Assembly (NCBI RefSeq): GCF_000512895.1
Contig: NZ_CP007033.1
Span: forward strand, 712,001-776,000
Length of the DNA: 64,000 nt
From: Dehalobacter restrictus DSM 9455
Lineage (GTDB): Bacteria; Bacillota; Desulfitobacteriia; Desulfitobacteriales; Syntrophobotulaceae
Direction: 5' to 3'
Part shown: piece after piece, positions 34,891 through 43,282 of the stretch
Layout: the number at the start of each line of letters is the position of its first letter
Position numbering within the stretch: position 1 is the first letter of the stretch
Notes under the pieces: generated by a model
What the model was told of the DNA's origin: nothing
The model's input: the letters and a program-made list of their open reading frames with translations, nothing else
Database searches by the model: none
Position numbers and translations under genes: made by a program

Positions 34891-35779
34891 ATGTATAGAG
34901 CTGACCAAAGCTTATGGCCATGTAAAGGCGGTTGATCAACTGTCCATGCACGTTGAGGAAAATACGATAACGGGACTCATCGGACGCAATGGGGCTGGAA
35001 AAACAACACTCTTAAAGCTGATAGCCGGGTATTACCATCCAACATCCGGTGAAATACGTGTGTTTGGTGAAAATCCATTTAACAGCCTCAAGGTATCATC
35101 CAATCTGATTTTTATCGATGATCAAATGAGCTGGCCGGTGAGCTTATCCTTGGAAGATATTTTAAAGGCTGAAAGCAAGTTTTATCCGGATTGGGACAGG
35201 GGATTAGCTGAACGTTTACTTGAGTACTTTTTCCCAAACCCCAAACAAAACTATCATAAACTCTCCAAGGGAATGCGGAGTACGTTCAATATGATCATCG
35301 GCTTGTCAAGCCGGGCGGCGCTGACCATCCTGGATGAACCGACGACCGGGATGGATTCGGCTGTCCGTAAGGATTTTTACCGGGCCCTTCTTAAAGACTA
35401 TCTGCAATTTCCGCGCACAATGATCCTCTCCAGCCACTTACTGAATGAAACGGAAGACATCTTGGAAAATATTGTGCTGATCAAAAACGGGGAACTGGTA
35501 CTGCAGCAGCCTGTGGACGATCTAAAGGAAATGGCGGTCGGACTTCAGGGCAAGGCAGAAATCGTCACGGATTTTGGTCAGGGCAGGACACTTTATCACC
35601 GGGAAACATTCGGTAATGATACCGTCTATGCTGTTGTTAAGAACGATTTATCCGAAGACGATCGGCACAGAGCCATAAAGCTGGGTATTGCTGTTTCAGC
35701 AGTATCGACCGATGATCTGTGTATTTACTTAACCGATCAGAAGAAGGGAGGAATCGATGATGTCCTTAGCGGAAACTAG
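34874..35779 (+). CDS. ABC transporter ATP-binding protein
   Basis: The 301-residue ATPase starts at GTG 34874 and has Walker A GRNGAGKTT, a degenerate signature LSKGMRST, Walker B ALTILDEPTTGMD and H-loop SSHLLNE. Q-loop and stalk regions follow YtrB-type ATPases. The gene overlaps those on both sides. Role probably in envelope stress or export, by analogy with ytr operons. Confidence 0.88.
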   Translation: MTSVIECIELTKAYGHVKAVDQLSMHVEENTITGLIGRNGAGKTTLLKLIAGYYHPTSGEIRVFGENPFNSLKVSSNLIFIDDQMSWPVSLSLEDILKAESKFYPDWDRGLAERLLEYFFPNPKQNYHKLSKGMRSTFNMIIGLSSRAALTILDEPTTGMDSAVRKDFYRALLKDYLQFPRTMILSSHLLNETEDILENIVLIKNGELVLQQPVDDLKEMAVGLQGKAEIVTDFGQGRTLYHRETFGNDTVYAVVKNDLSEDDRHRAIKLGIAVSAVSTDDLCIYLTDQKKGGIDDVLSGN

Positions 35780-36533
35780 ATTCTTAAGCCTCGTTAAGAA
35801 ACAGTTTATTTATAAATGGAAAACGAATACCGGTTTTTTTATCAGCATGATCATCGTGCAAATACTTGCCCTTTGCCTGTCATTTAATGGCGTTATGAAT
35901 TCCTACACTGGAAACCAGTGGCTGAGTTTTAGTTATAGTACATTGACAGGGGATATGATCATTATTTTCACCATGATCTGGTGCCTTATCATTGCCGGGA
36001 CCTTAGCCACGGCCAATCGTCGCAACAGCGATTTTTACCATGTATCCAACCGTCTGACCAGCAATCTGGCGAATACATTATTTCTACTGACGACCAGCAT
36101 CGTCAGCGGCATTTCCGCTGTTTTGGGAAGTGTCCTGTTGCGCGTCCTGTTCTATGCTATCCATGGCACACAGTTTCTAAGCGAAGGTGAAGCTTTTCGC
36201 TTGCCCCCGCGTTATCTTTTGCTGGGAATCATCGTCACGGTTACTTACTTATGGCTGCTGAGTGCCATTGGATATCTTTTTGGGGCGATCATTCAATTTT
36301 ATCGGATTTTTGCCATCATTATTCCGGCCGTTATCATCGGGAGTTTGTTTTATTTCAACACCGTTGGCATTACTGTTGCCGGTGACGAGCATGTTAGCTT
36401 TATCAGGCAGCTCTGGAATTTCTACACGAGTGAAAGTACCCTGTGGCTTTTTATGCTTAAATCACTTCTGACAACAGGTTTGCTGTTCGCCGTCACAGCC
36501 CTGATGACCAACCGTATGGAGGTGAGAAAATGA
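35757..36533 (+). CDS. ABC transporter permease
   Basis: The 258-residue membrane protein has six hydrophobic helices, with the cytoplasmic motif RNSDFYHVSNRLTSNLANT after the second, which is usual for permeases of GntR-regulated transporters. GGGAGG precedes the ATG at 35757 inside the ATPase gene. It overlaps the following gene by four bases (ATGA). Confidence 0.8.
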   Translation: MMSLAETRFLSLVKKQFIYKWKTNTGFFISMIIVQILALCLSFNGVMNSYTGNQWLSFSYSTLTGDMIIIFTMIWCLIIAGTLATANRRNSDFYHVSNRLTSNLANTLFLLTTSIVSGISAVLGSVLLRVLFYAIHGTQFLSEGEAFRLPPRYLLLGIIVTVTYLWLLSAIGYLFGAIIQFYRIFAIIIPAVIIGSLFYFNTVGITVAGDEHVSFIRQLWNFYTSESTLWLFMLKSLLTTGLLFAVTALMTNRMEVRK

Positions 36534-37204
36534 CAGTTCTGTTGATTCTTATTGTTGTTTTGGCAGCGATTATTGTTGCGATTGCCAGGTACAGCGGCCA
36601 TAAAGTATCTGTACACTTATTTAAGTGGGTAGCCGGCGTGTACGGGTTCATTTTGATCGCCGGCCTTTTTGCCCTATATTTACTGCCTGCGGATCAACTC
36701 CTTCAAGGCAGTGTAACTCAGCCACAAATCATTAGTGGATCAAATTTCTATGAATTAGGCGGACAAGGCAAATTCGACCAGACAGAAGGAATTCATAGAC
36801 TGGATCTGCAGACTTTTGATTATAGCGGTGAGAAATTGGTGGTTGATTCTGATGGGGGAATCTTTGTGTTTGCTCAACGAAAAAATACGGATGACGGGAT
36901 AATTGCAGTTAAATTTTATACAAGTATTTCTACATTTAACGGATTGGATGTTTCGGACAAGGTTAAACCCCCTTATGTCACGCTACAAAGTGGGATTTTG
37001 AAGGTTCGTTTGCAAGAGCTTGCGGATTTTAAATACTACAGTTTCCGCTATGAACTGCCTATCCGGCAATTCTTAGGCGTAGCTGAAAAGAAGTATGATA
37101 ACCCTCATGAAATGAATTTTGCTCTGTATCTGGAGATCCCCAAAAATGTGCAGGTCGAAGGACTCGATTATGGGGTGATAATCGTGGACGAAGAGGGAAA
37201 GTAA
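36530..37204 (+). CDS. Membrane protein of the GntR-ABC operon
   Basis: The 224-residue protein has two N-terminal transmembrane helices (TVLLILIVVLAAIIVAIA; YGFILIAGLFALYLLPA) and an extracytoplasmic domain rich in beta-strand patterns (LVVDSDGGIFVFAQRK, IPKNVQVEGLDYGVIIVD). It is the last gene of the operon, so it may be an accessory outer domain of the transporter. I do not recognise a family. No terminator is obvious after it. Confidence 0.65.
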   Translation: MTVLLILIVVLAAIIVAIARYSGHKVSVHLFKWVAGVYGFILIAGLFALYLLPADQLLQGSVTQPQIISGSNFYELGGQGKFDQTEGIHRLDLQTFDYSGEKLVVDSDGGIFVFAQRKNTDDGIIAVKFYTSISTFNGLDVSDKVKPPYVTLQSGILKVRLQELADFKYYSFRYELPIRQFLGVAEKKYDNPHEMNFALYLEIPKNVQVEGLDYGVIIVDEEGK

Positions 37205-37240
37205 CTGCCGCTTGCTATCTGTCGTGTGGCTAAAAGTATC

Positions 37241-37393
37241 ATGCATTATTTTGTGGTCACCCCGCCTCTTCCCGATGATGTCAGTCATATTCCGTTTCGG
37301 TTAACGGTCAAACCTTTTCAGGATTTTCCCGAAACCAAACACATCCCAACAGAAGAAGTGACGGTGACTTTTGCGCCCAATAAAAGGGTATAA
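37241..37393 (+). CDS. Possible 50-residue ORF or gene remnant
   Basis: An ATG at 37241 opens a 50-codon frame ending at TAA 37393, reading MHYFVVTPPLPDDVSHIPF and VKPFQDFPETKHIPTEEVTV. The composition looks like a real beta-rich protein tail, but no ribosome site precedes it. It may be the 3' remnant of a longer gene. Confidence 0.3.
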   Translation: MHYFVVTPPLPDDVSHIPFRLTVKPFQDFPETKHIPTEEVTVTFAPNKRV

Positions 37394-37439
37394 TCAATGC
37401 GCTGTAAACTTCTTGAGGTGAAAAACATAAAAATAAAGG

Positions 37440-37685
37440 CTATAAAGCCTTCACCTTGTTATCAATGATTTTAATTTGGGCACTGTTTTCCGTCAAATCA
37501 TCCCGTATCTCTTGTATTGCCTGCCAGGACATATCTTGCTTTTCGCTGACTTTATCAACTTTGTTCTCGAGTTTTTCAACTTTGTTCTCAAGTCTATCTA
37601 TTTTGTCACTAAGCGTTTTATTTTCTGCTCGCAAAGATTTTTCCATTGAATTTAATTTATCCAGGATTATATCCGATTTATCCAT
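37440..37685 (-). CDS. Small coiled-coil protein
   Basis: This 81-residue protein is almost wholly coiled coil, with repeats around DKIDRLENKVEKLENKVDKV and a polar C-terminus (NSAQIKIIDNKVKAL). GGAGGG lies seven bases before the ATG at 37685. Small coiled-coil proteins with this D-K-L-E-N pattern recur in Firmicutes as conserved hypotheticals, sometimes linked to phage. Function unknown. Confidence 0.65.
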   Translation of the reverse strand: MDKSDIILDKLNSMEKSLRAENKTLSDKIDRLENKVEKLENKVDKVSEKQDMSWQAIQEIRDDLTENSAQIKIIDNKVKAL

Positions 37686-37916
37686 AGGCTCGCCCTCCTG
37701 ACCTTTAGCAATATCATATCACTTTCCAGTTGTTTGGACAAGAATAGTTATTTCCATAAATATTCATTTTCTGCAATCAGATCGTAATGGCTATTGTCTT
37801 CGCTTATCGAGGCAATAGCCTAATTAAGGTTTCACTCATTTCGTGTCTTTCAGGCAGGCTTGTCACGTAGTCTTTAACAGAATAACTGAAATTTACCATT
37901 CTGAGCGTATATAATA

Positions 37917-38057
37917 GCGTGATTTTACCAAAATTAAAAAACCGGCATCACAGCCGTGTTGACAAGGTTGGATTGTTATAAAATTATACCATTTCGTCCA
38001 TATACGCTATTATTTCGTTTATATATAATGAGCACATATAACGAAGTAATAGGTTAA
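37917..38057 (+). promoter_or_regulatory. Regulatory region of the methyl-transfer cluster
   Basis: TTGACA at 37959-37964 and TTATAC at 37984-37989 (19-base spacing) suggest a promoter. Around it are repeated and inverted AT-rich motifs: AATAGCG units at about 37910-37920 and CGCTATT at 38008-38014, and TTTCGTTTATAT / ATATAACGAA flanking 38015-38045. These could be sites for the PocR/AraC-type regulator encoded at 41981. The rest of the gap 37686-38094 has no gene. Confidence 0.4.
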
Positions 38058-38094
38058 ATTCTTAAATAATCTGTGAGACTGGGGGGGACTTGCA

Positions 38095-38694
38095 ATCAAA
38101 ATAATTATTCTAGGCGGGTTTTTGGGTTCAGGGAAAACCAGTGTCCTCTTGCAGTTGGCGCATTCTATTGTTAACAGTTCTGAAAGAATAAAAGAAACAA
38201 CTGTTGCAATTATAGAAAATGAAATTGGTCAGGTTGGGATTGACGATAAAGTATTACGAAGAAATGGTTATGAAGTAAGAGATATTTTCTCAGGTTGCAT
38301 CTGTTGTAGTTTAAACAACGATCTCATCACAGGCATTCAAGACATCGCGCGTAAAAATGACCCCGAATGGCTGATCATTGAGGCAACAGGCGTTGCATAT
38401 CCAAGCAGCATCTCAGATTCAATTTACAATAATCTTAGGATGACAGCCCGAATCGTGACAATAGTTGATGCTAGCCGCTGGCAACGGATCCGCATTCCTT
38501 TAGAGAGACTGATTGAAGGACAACTGAGTAATGCACAGATCATTCTTATCAATAAAACAGATCTTGTAGATGAAGAAACACTGAATAAAATCGAAAATGA
38601 CGTTCGAAACCTAAATGACAAAGCCGCATTATACCGCATCAGTGGGATGAGTGAAATTGATGAGACGATATTGCAGGTGATAAGAAGTGGTTGA
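38095..38694 (+). CDS. G3E-family (CobW/HypB/UreG-like) P-loop GTPase
   Basis: G3E GTPases deliver or insert metals into enzymes. The 200-residue frame has Walker A GGFLGSGKTS, the Cys metal motif SGCICCSLNND and the NKTD base motif. Every in-frame ATG, GTG or TTG falls inside or after the P-loop, so translation must begin upstream; ATC at 38095, eight bases after a run of seven G residues, would give MKIIILGGFLGSGKT, the usual start of the family. Hence a non-canonical ATC start is proposed. It overlaps the next gene by eight bases. It may load zinc or corrinoid-related metal in the cluster that follows. Confidence 0.75.
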   Translation: MKIIILGGFLGSGKTSVLLQLAHSIVNSSERIKETTVAIIENEIGQVGIDDKVLRRNGYEVRDIFSGCICCSLNNDLITGIQDIARKNDPEWLIIEATGVAYPSSISDSIYNNLRMTARIVTIVDASRWQRIRIPLERLIEGQLSNAQIILINKTDLVDEETLNKIENDVRNLNDKAALYRISGMSEIDETILQVIRSG

Positions 38695-39157
38695 ATTCAG
38701 CAGCGATACAGAATTGTCAAAACGGGGAAAATATCGAATTAAAACGACAATACAGGAAGGCGCATTTGCAGTCTCAGGTGAAAATACGATTCAGCATGAG
38801 GATTGTAATAAGATAAAAAACATCATAGAAAATGAAATCAAGGCGCTGAATTCCTGGGTCTTGGACCGAGGCGGTATTATCGGACATGTCAAAGGATTTC
38901 TTTCTGCCAACAATCATTCGGTTATGATTTCTTCAACAGGGGATGAAGTATACTGCCACACCCATGAATCAGCAGGTTCGATAAATGAAGATGTACAAGT
39001 CAGTTTAGTATTGATCGTATTTAATGTTTCACAATTAGGACTGGAAGAACAACTGATCGCAATATTTGACAGACTTGAAGATGATCAAGAAAGCCCTAGA
39101 CGGATCGGAGGTGACACAGAAAGGAGAAGCGACTGGAAATTTGAACTACACAGGTGA
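38687..39157 (+). CDS. Hypothetical protein coupled to the G3E GTPase
   Basis: The 156-residue protein starts at GTG 38687 inside the GTPase gene. It contains a GGIIGHVKGFLSANNHSVMIS segment and a putative metal-binding YCHTHES. The arrangement looks like the C-terminal partner domain of a COG0523-type metallochaperone encoded as a separate protein, but this is inference. No signal peptide is present. It precedes the methyltransferase genes by 70 bases. Confidence 0.55.
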   Translation: MVEFSSDTELSKRGKYRIKTTIQEGAFAVSGENTIQHEDCNKIKNIIENEIKALNSWVLDRGGIIGHVKGFLSANNHSVMISSTGDEVYCHTHESAGSINEDVQVSLVLIVFNVSQLGLEEQLIAIFDRLEDDQESPRRIGGDTERRSDWKFELHR

Positions 39158-39226
39158 AGAAGGCGTTCAATAGTATAAGAAGTATTATAAGAAGTATTAT
39201 AACAAGTAGATAGGAGATTCTTAAGC

Positions 39227-40030
39227 ATGATTATTATTGGTGAAAAAATTAATGGTGCAATTCCTTCTGTAGCAAGAGCAATCGCTGAAAAGGATGCAGG
39301 CTTTATTGACAATCTAGCTAAAACTCAGGCTGATGCAGGAGCAAACTTCATTGATGTATGTGCATCAGTGGAAGATAGCCTTGAACTCGAAACAATGAAA
39401 TGGCTTATCGACTTGGTTCAGGAAGTTACCGATACGCCGATAGCGATAGACAGTCCCCATGCCCATATCTGCGTTGAAGCCATGAAGTTCTGCAAAAAGC
39501 CAGGGATTATCAATTCAGTCTCCGGCGAAGGGAACAAGATCGAACTCGTGTTTCCTGTCATCGCGGATACGAAATGGGAATGCGTGGCCCTCTTGTGCGA
39601 TGACACCGGAATTCCTAAGACAGCCGAAAAAAGGATGGAAGTGTTTAGGAAGATCATGGAAAAAGCCAAAGCACACAATATTGCTCCATCACGCTTGCAC
39701 ATCGATCCGTTGGTAGAAATGCTCTGTACGTCTGAAGATGGTATTAATATGGTGGTTGACGTTATTAAAGACATTAAAGCTCAGTATCCAGCTATCCATG
39801 TAACCGGGGGTTTAAGCAATATTTCCTTTAATCTTCCGGCTAGAAGACTGGTGAATCAGGCATTTATCGTACTGGCGATGAACGCGGGAATGGATAGTGG
39901 GATTATCGCTCCAACTAACCAAGATTTAATGGGGATGATCTATGCAACAGAAGCACTCTTAGGGAAAGACGACTACTGCATGGAATACATTGGTGCATAT
40001 CGAGAAGAATTATTTGGTCAAAAAAAATAA
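39227..40030 (+). CDS. Methyltetrahydrofolate:corrinoid methyltransferase (MtvA/AcsE-like)
   Basis: The 267-residue pterin-binding TIM-barrel protein begins MIIIGEKINGAIPSVARAI and has the DAGANFIDVCASV, PIAIDSPHAHICVEA, HIDPLVEMLC and VTGGLSNISF segments of the DHPS-like methyltransferase family. In O-demethylase systems the corresponding protein (methyltransferase II) moves the methyl group from the corrinoid protein to tetrahydrofolate. The cluster order GTPase, MT-II, corrinoid protein, MT-I supports that. It is 50 bases upstream of the corrinoid protein gene. Confidence 0.88.
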   Translation: MIIIGEKINGAIPSVARAIAEKDAGFIDNLAKTQADAGANFIDVCASVEDSLELETMKWLIDLVQEVTDTPIAIDSPHAHICVEAMKFCKKPGIINSVSGEGNKIELVFPVIADTKWECVALLCDDTGIPKTAEKRMEVFRKIMEKAKAHNIAPSRLHIDPLVEMLCTSEDGINMVVDVIKDIKAQYPAIHVTGGLSNISFNLPARRLVNQAFIVLAMNAGMDSGIIAPTNQDLMGMIYATEALLGKDDYCMEYIGAYREELFGQKK

Positions 40031-40080
40031 TTTTAAATAACTCTCTCGAAATTAAATCAACTAAAGAGGAGGACGTAGAA

Positions 40081-40710
40081 ATGCCTAAGATGGAAGAATT
40101 AAAAGCAAAGGTTGAGGCAGGAAAAGCGAAACTTGTTCCAGGGTTAGTACAAGAAGCGTTAGACGCGGGAAATGATGCTCAAAGTATACTCAAGGCGATG
40201 ATAGAATCCATGGGAGTTGTGGGAGACAAATTTTCTTCAGGAGAAGTATTTATTCCTGAAATGTTGATGGCTGCTAAAGGGATGGCGAAGGGTGTCGAGG
40301 TGCTAAAACCGCTTCTAGCTGGAGGAAGCTCCACTTCCTTAGGTACCTGCATTATTGGTACGGTTGAAGGGGATCTTCATGACATCGGCAAAAATCTGGT
40401 AGCTATGATGATTGAAAGCGCTGGATTTGAAGTAGTCGACCTTGGTGTAGACGTACCGATCGCTAAATTTATTGAGGCTATCAAAGAAACTAAAAACGTT
40501 ACCTTAGTGGCCTTGTCAGGACTTCTAACAACCACCATGCCCGCATTGAAAGCTACTGTTGAAGCAATCAAAGCTAGCGGAATGACTGGTTTCAAGATCA
40601 TTGTCGGTGGAGCACCTGTTACACCAGAATTCGCGGCTTCAATCGGTTCCGATGCTTATGCTCCTGATGCAGGCGGTGCTGCTGTAAAGGCGAAGGAGTT
40701 AGTTTCCTAA
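40081..40710 (+). CDS. Corrinoid-binding methyl carrier protein
   Basis: The 209-residue protein has the N-terminal helical cap and the B12-binding domain with EGDLHDIGKN, in which His100 would be the lower ligand to cobalt, SGLLTTTMPALK and VGGAPVTPEFAASIG. It carries the methyl group between methyltransferases I and II. GAGGAGG lies before the ATG at 40081. A second, different corrinoid protein is at 43283. Confidence 0.93.
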   Translation: MPKMEELKAKVEAGKAKLVPGLVQEALDAGNDAQSILKAMIESMGVVGDKFSSGEVFIPEMLMAAKGMAKGVEVLKPLLAGGSSTSLGTCIIGTVEGDLHDIGKNLVAMMIESAGFEVVDLGVDVPIAKFIEAIKETKNVTLVALSGLLTTTMPALKATVEAIKASGMTGFKIIVGGAPVTPEFAASIGSDAYAPDAGGAAVKAKELVS

Positions 40711-40803
40711 GATAAATGATCAGGATAACCTTGTATCCACAAAGATTTAGAGATTATAAGGATTTTATAAACTCTAAACTTATTAATGAAAGGATGGGTT
40801 CAA

Positions 40804-41769
40804 ATGAATCAGAGAGAAAATTTTCAAGTAATGTTGGATGGAGGAAAGCCTGAGTTTATTCCATTGTACATGGAGTTATATAAAGTGTGTTTATTAGGAG
40901 CAAATCAAATTGATCAACCTTGGAACGGAGGACTTGATCCCTTTGGCGTCAATTGGATAGCAACCAAAGAAGGTGTGATTCCAGAACCGAATAAATTTTT
41001 GTTTGATGATATTGCTGATTGGAAAAAATATGTTCATTTCCCCAATATAGACACATTAGGCATTGAAGGGGTCGCTCAATTTGAATTGGCTGGCTGCAAT
41101 CGTGACGAGCAGATTGTCAATGTTTTTAGTACTACTGGTTTGTTTGAAAGACTGGCAGCTTTCATGGGATTTGAAAATGCCCTCTGTTCGTTAATTGAAG
41201 ATCCGGAGTCATGTCAGGAATTTTTTGAAGCCATGGCTGATTACAAGATTGCATGTCACAACCGCTTTATTGAAGTATATCAGCCGGGTATCATCACCTA
41301 TTTTGATGATCTGGCCACAGCCAATGGGCTGTTTATGTCGCCAGCTGTGTATCGATCATTAATCAAACCTTCACATAAGCGAATCATCGAAGCGGTGACA
41401 TCCCGAGGTGTCATCTTTGCACAACATACCTGCGGACGATGTGAAGAAATTATTGAAGATTATGTGGAAATGGGTGTAAAAATATGGAATGCTGCACAGA
41501 TCAGCAATGATCTCGAAGGAATTATGGATAAATATAAAGGCCGCCTTATTGTAGAAGGGGGTTGGGATTCATCCGGACCGGTGAGCTATCTTGGTGCTTC
41601 TACTGAGGACGTCATTGCCGAAGCTTTAAGATGTGCTAAGCAATATGGGCCGAAAGGTAATTACATTCTAGTACCGGTACTTATGAATGAAAAAGGCAAT
41701 TCTGTAATGGTAGGTGATGATCGCCTGGGGCCAATGATTGAAGCATGGCATAAGGTAAATAAACTATAG
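40804..41769 (+). CDS. UroD-family corrinoid methyltransferase (MtaA/MtbA/MtvB-like)
   Basis: The 321-residue protein belongs to the uroporphyrinogen decarboxylase-like methyltransferases. The zinc site is visible in FAQHTCGRCEEI (His208, Cys210 and a further Cys213). It probably demethylates a methylated substrate, such as a methoxylated aromatic, onto the corrinoid protein. ATG 40804 is used, since AAAGGATGG precedes it; the frame opens 18 bases earlier. The substrate cannot be told from sequence. A terminator lies 49 bases downstream. Confidence 0.86.
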   Translation: MNQRENFQVMLDGGKPEFIPLYMELYKVCLLGANQIDQPWNGGLDPFGVNWIATKEGVIPEPNKFLFDDIADWKKYVHFPNIDTLGIEGVAQFELAGCNRDEQIVNVFSTTGLFERLAAFMGFENALCSLIEDPESCQEFFEAMADYKIACHNRFIEVYQPGIITYFDDLATANGLFMSPAVYRSLIKPSHKRIIEAVTSRGVIFAQHTCGRCEEIIEDYVEMGVKIWNAAQISNDLEGIMDKYKGRLIVEGGWDSSGPVSYLGASTEDVIAEALRCAKQYGPKGNYILVPVLMNEKGNSVMVGDDRLGPMIEAWHKVNKL

Positions 41770-41817
41770 GCGTTGACTGATATATATTTGAACAAAACAA
41801 AACATGGTAAAAACGGT

Positions 41818-41859
41818 AACCTCCTGGATGATGGAAAAAACATTATGCAGGAGGTTTTT
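41818..41859 (+). terminator. Terminator of the methyltransferase operon
   Basis: AACCTCCTG (41818-41826) pairs with CAGGAGGTT (41848-41856), followed by TTTA. Confidence 0.75.
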
Positions 41860-41980
41860 AGAATATATAAGACATTGTCCACTAGGAGTTCTATAATTGT
41901 TTATCCTTCATATTTAATTCTGAAAATTGATGATATAATAATACCTGAAGGTAAGATATTTGTTTTTATAGGCGGTCAGA

Positions 41981-43273
41981 ATGAAAGATCAAACAAGTCA
42001 AAACAGAATCATTGACTTTGTGGATATCGGAACCTTGAAAGAAATATTGGACTCATTTACAACGACCACCAGTTTGATGGCCGATATTGTTGATGTTGAG
42101 GGCATATCTATTTTCCCAAGAAGCGGTATTAAAAAATGCTGTAGATTCTGCCGTATTATATATGGACTGAAAGATGGAAACAATAGGTGCCAGAGTGCCT
42201 ATAAAAGGGCAGGGAAACAGGCAGCCATGTTTGGTGAACCATACATTTTCCGCTGTCCGTCAGGTCTGATTGAATGGGCGGCACCGATCATACTGAACGG
42301 AGAGCATGTGGGAACGATTATCTGTGGTCAAGTGCTGATGTGGAAGCCGGAAGAGTTCTTTTGGATTGAACTCAGAGAAATGAACAAGTCGCTTACCACA
42401 GACTTTCAGGATCTATTTGAAGCGGTGCGCGAACTTCCAATTATATCTGGTCATCAGGTTCAGGCGGCAGCTTATCTGCTCTATGTGGTTGCCAATTATA
42501 TCACGAAAGCTGGGTGGGAGAATTATGAACAGATTAAGGAATTCGCCAGCCAGCAGTCAATGTATTATGCTGAAATTGAAAACAGAAAAATCCTGGAAAA
42601 ACAGCTCGGCAGCAGTTCAGGCGGTTCGCTGGTTGACGAAAACGAAATAATGATAGAGTTGTACAAAAACGAAAAATCAGCAAAAGCCTATCTTCAGACT
42701 GTCATATTTGGGCTGAGGTATGAATCACACAACAATTTATCTGTGGTACGTGCCAAAATGACCGAATTGTTGGTAATTCTGTTACGGGTTACAAACCAGA
42801 TGGGCTTGGAAATGTCACAGTTTCTGGATATCAATAACAACTATATCGGTAAGATTTATGAAACAAATTCTGTTGAAAACCTCTGTGTTCTTGCTTCAAT
42901 AGCTGTGGACGCGTACTTAGAACGCATCAAGGAAACACAAAATAAACCCTTAAACGCAAATATAAAAATGATGATCGAATATATTGAAAATGAATATATG
43001 AAAAATCTTTCATTGAAAGCTATCTCAGATTCGGTTTGCCTGAGCCCTGGTTACGCCAGTAGAATGTTTAAAGACCATATGGGCATGTCAATTAATGATT
43101 ATGTGTTAAAGGTACGCATCCAAAAAGCGAAAAAACTTCTTTTGAATCCCCACTATCAAATTCAGACTATTGCTGAAAATGTCGGTTTTTCGGACTCTGG
43201 TTATTTTACCAAGGTGTTCAAAACATCTGAAGGGATTACGCCAACTCAATTCCGAAAATACCATAAAAGATAG
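41981..43273 (+). CDS. PocR-domain AraC-family regulator
   Basis: The 430-residue protein has an N-terminal PocR sensory domain with the cysteine-rich pattern CCRFCRIIYGLKDGNNRC followed by EPYIFRCPSGLIEW, and a C-terminal AraC DNA-binding domain (LKAISDSVCLSPGYASRMF, IAENVGFSDSGYFTKVF). PocR-type sensors control corrinoid-dependent pathways and probably bind a small hydrocarbon-like or methylated ligand. It lies between the two corrinoid genes and presumably activates both. GGCGG lies before the ATG at 41981. The middle 150 residues are a helical linker. Confidence 0.88.
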   Translation: MKDQTSQNRIIDFVDIGTLKEILDSFTTTTSLMADIVDVEGISIFPRSGIKKCCRFCRIIYGLKDGNNRCQSAYKRAGKQAAMFGEPYIFRCPSGLIEWAAPIILNGEHVGTIICGQVLMWKPEEFFWIELREMNKSLTTDFQDLFEAVRELPIISGHQVQAAAYLLYVVANYITKAGWENYEQIKEFASQQSMYYAEIENRKILEKQLGSSSGGSLVDENEIMIELYKNEKSAKAYLQTVIFGLRYESHNNLSVVRAKMTELLVILLRVTNQMGLEMSQFLDINNNYIGKIYETNSVENLCVLASIAVDAYLERIKETQNKPLNANIKMMIEYIENEYMKNLSLKAISDSVCLSPGYASRMFKDHMGMSINDYVLKVRIQKAKKLLLNPHYQIQTIAENVGFSDSGYFTKVFKTSEGITPTQFRKYHKR

Positions 43274-43282
43274 GGATGAAAA

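Noticed and set aside
41773-42015. An 80-codon plus-strand frame between the methyltransferase and the PocR gene
   Set aside because: It runs through the terminator at 41818-41859, has no ribosome site and overlaps the PocR gene.
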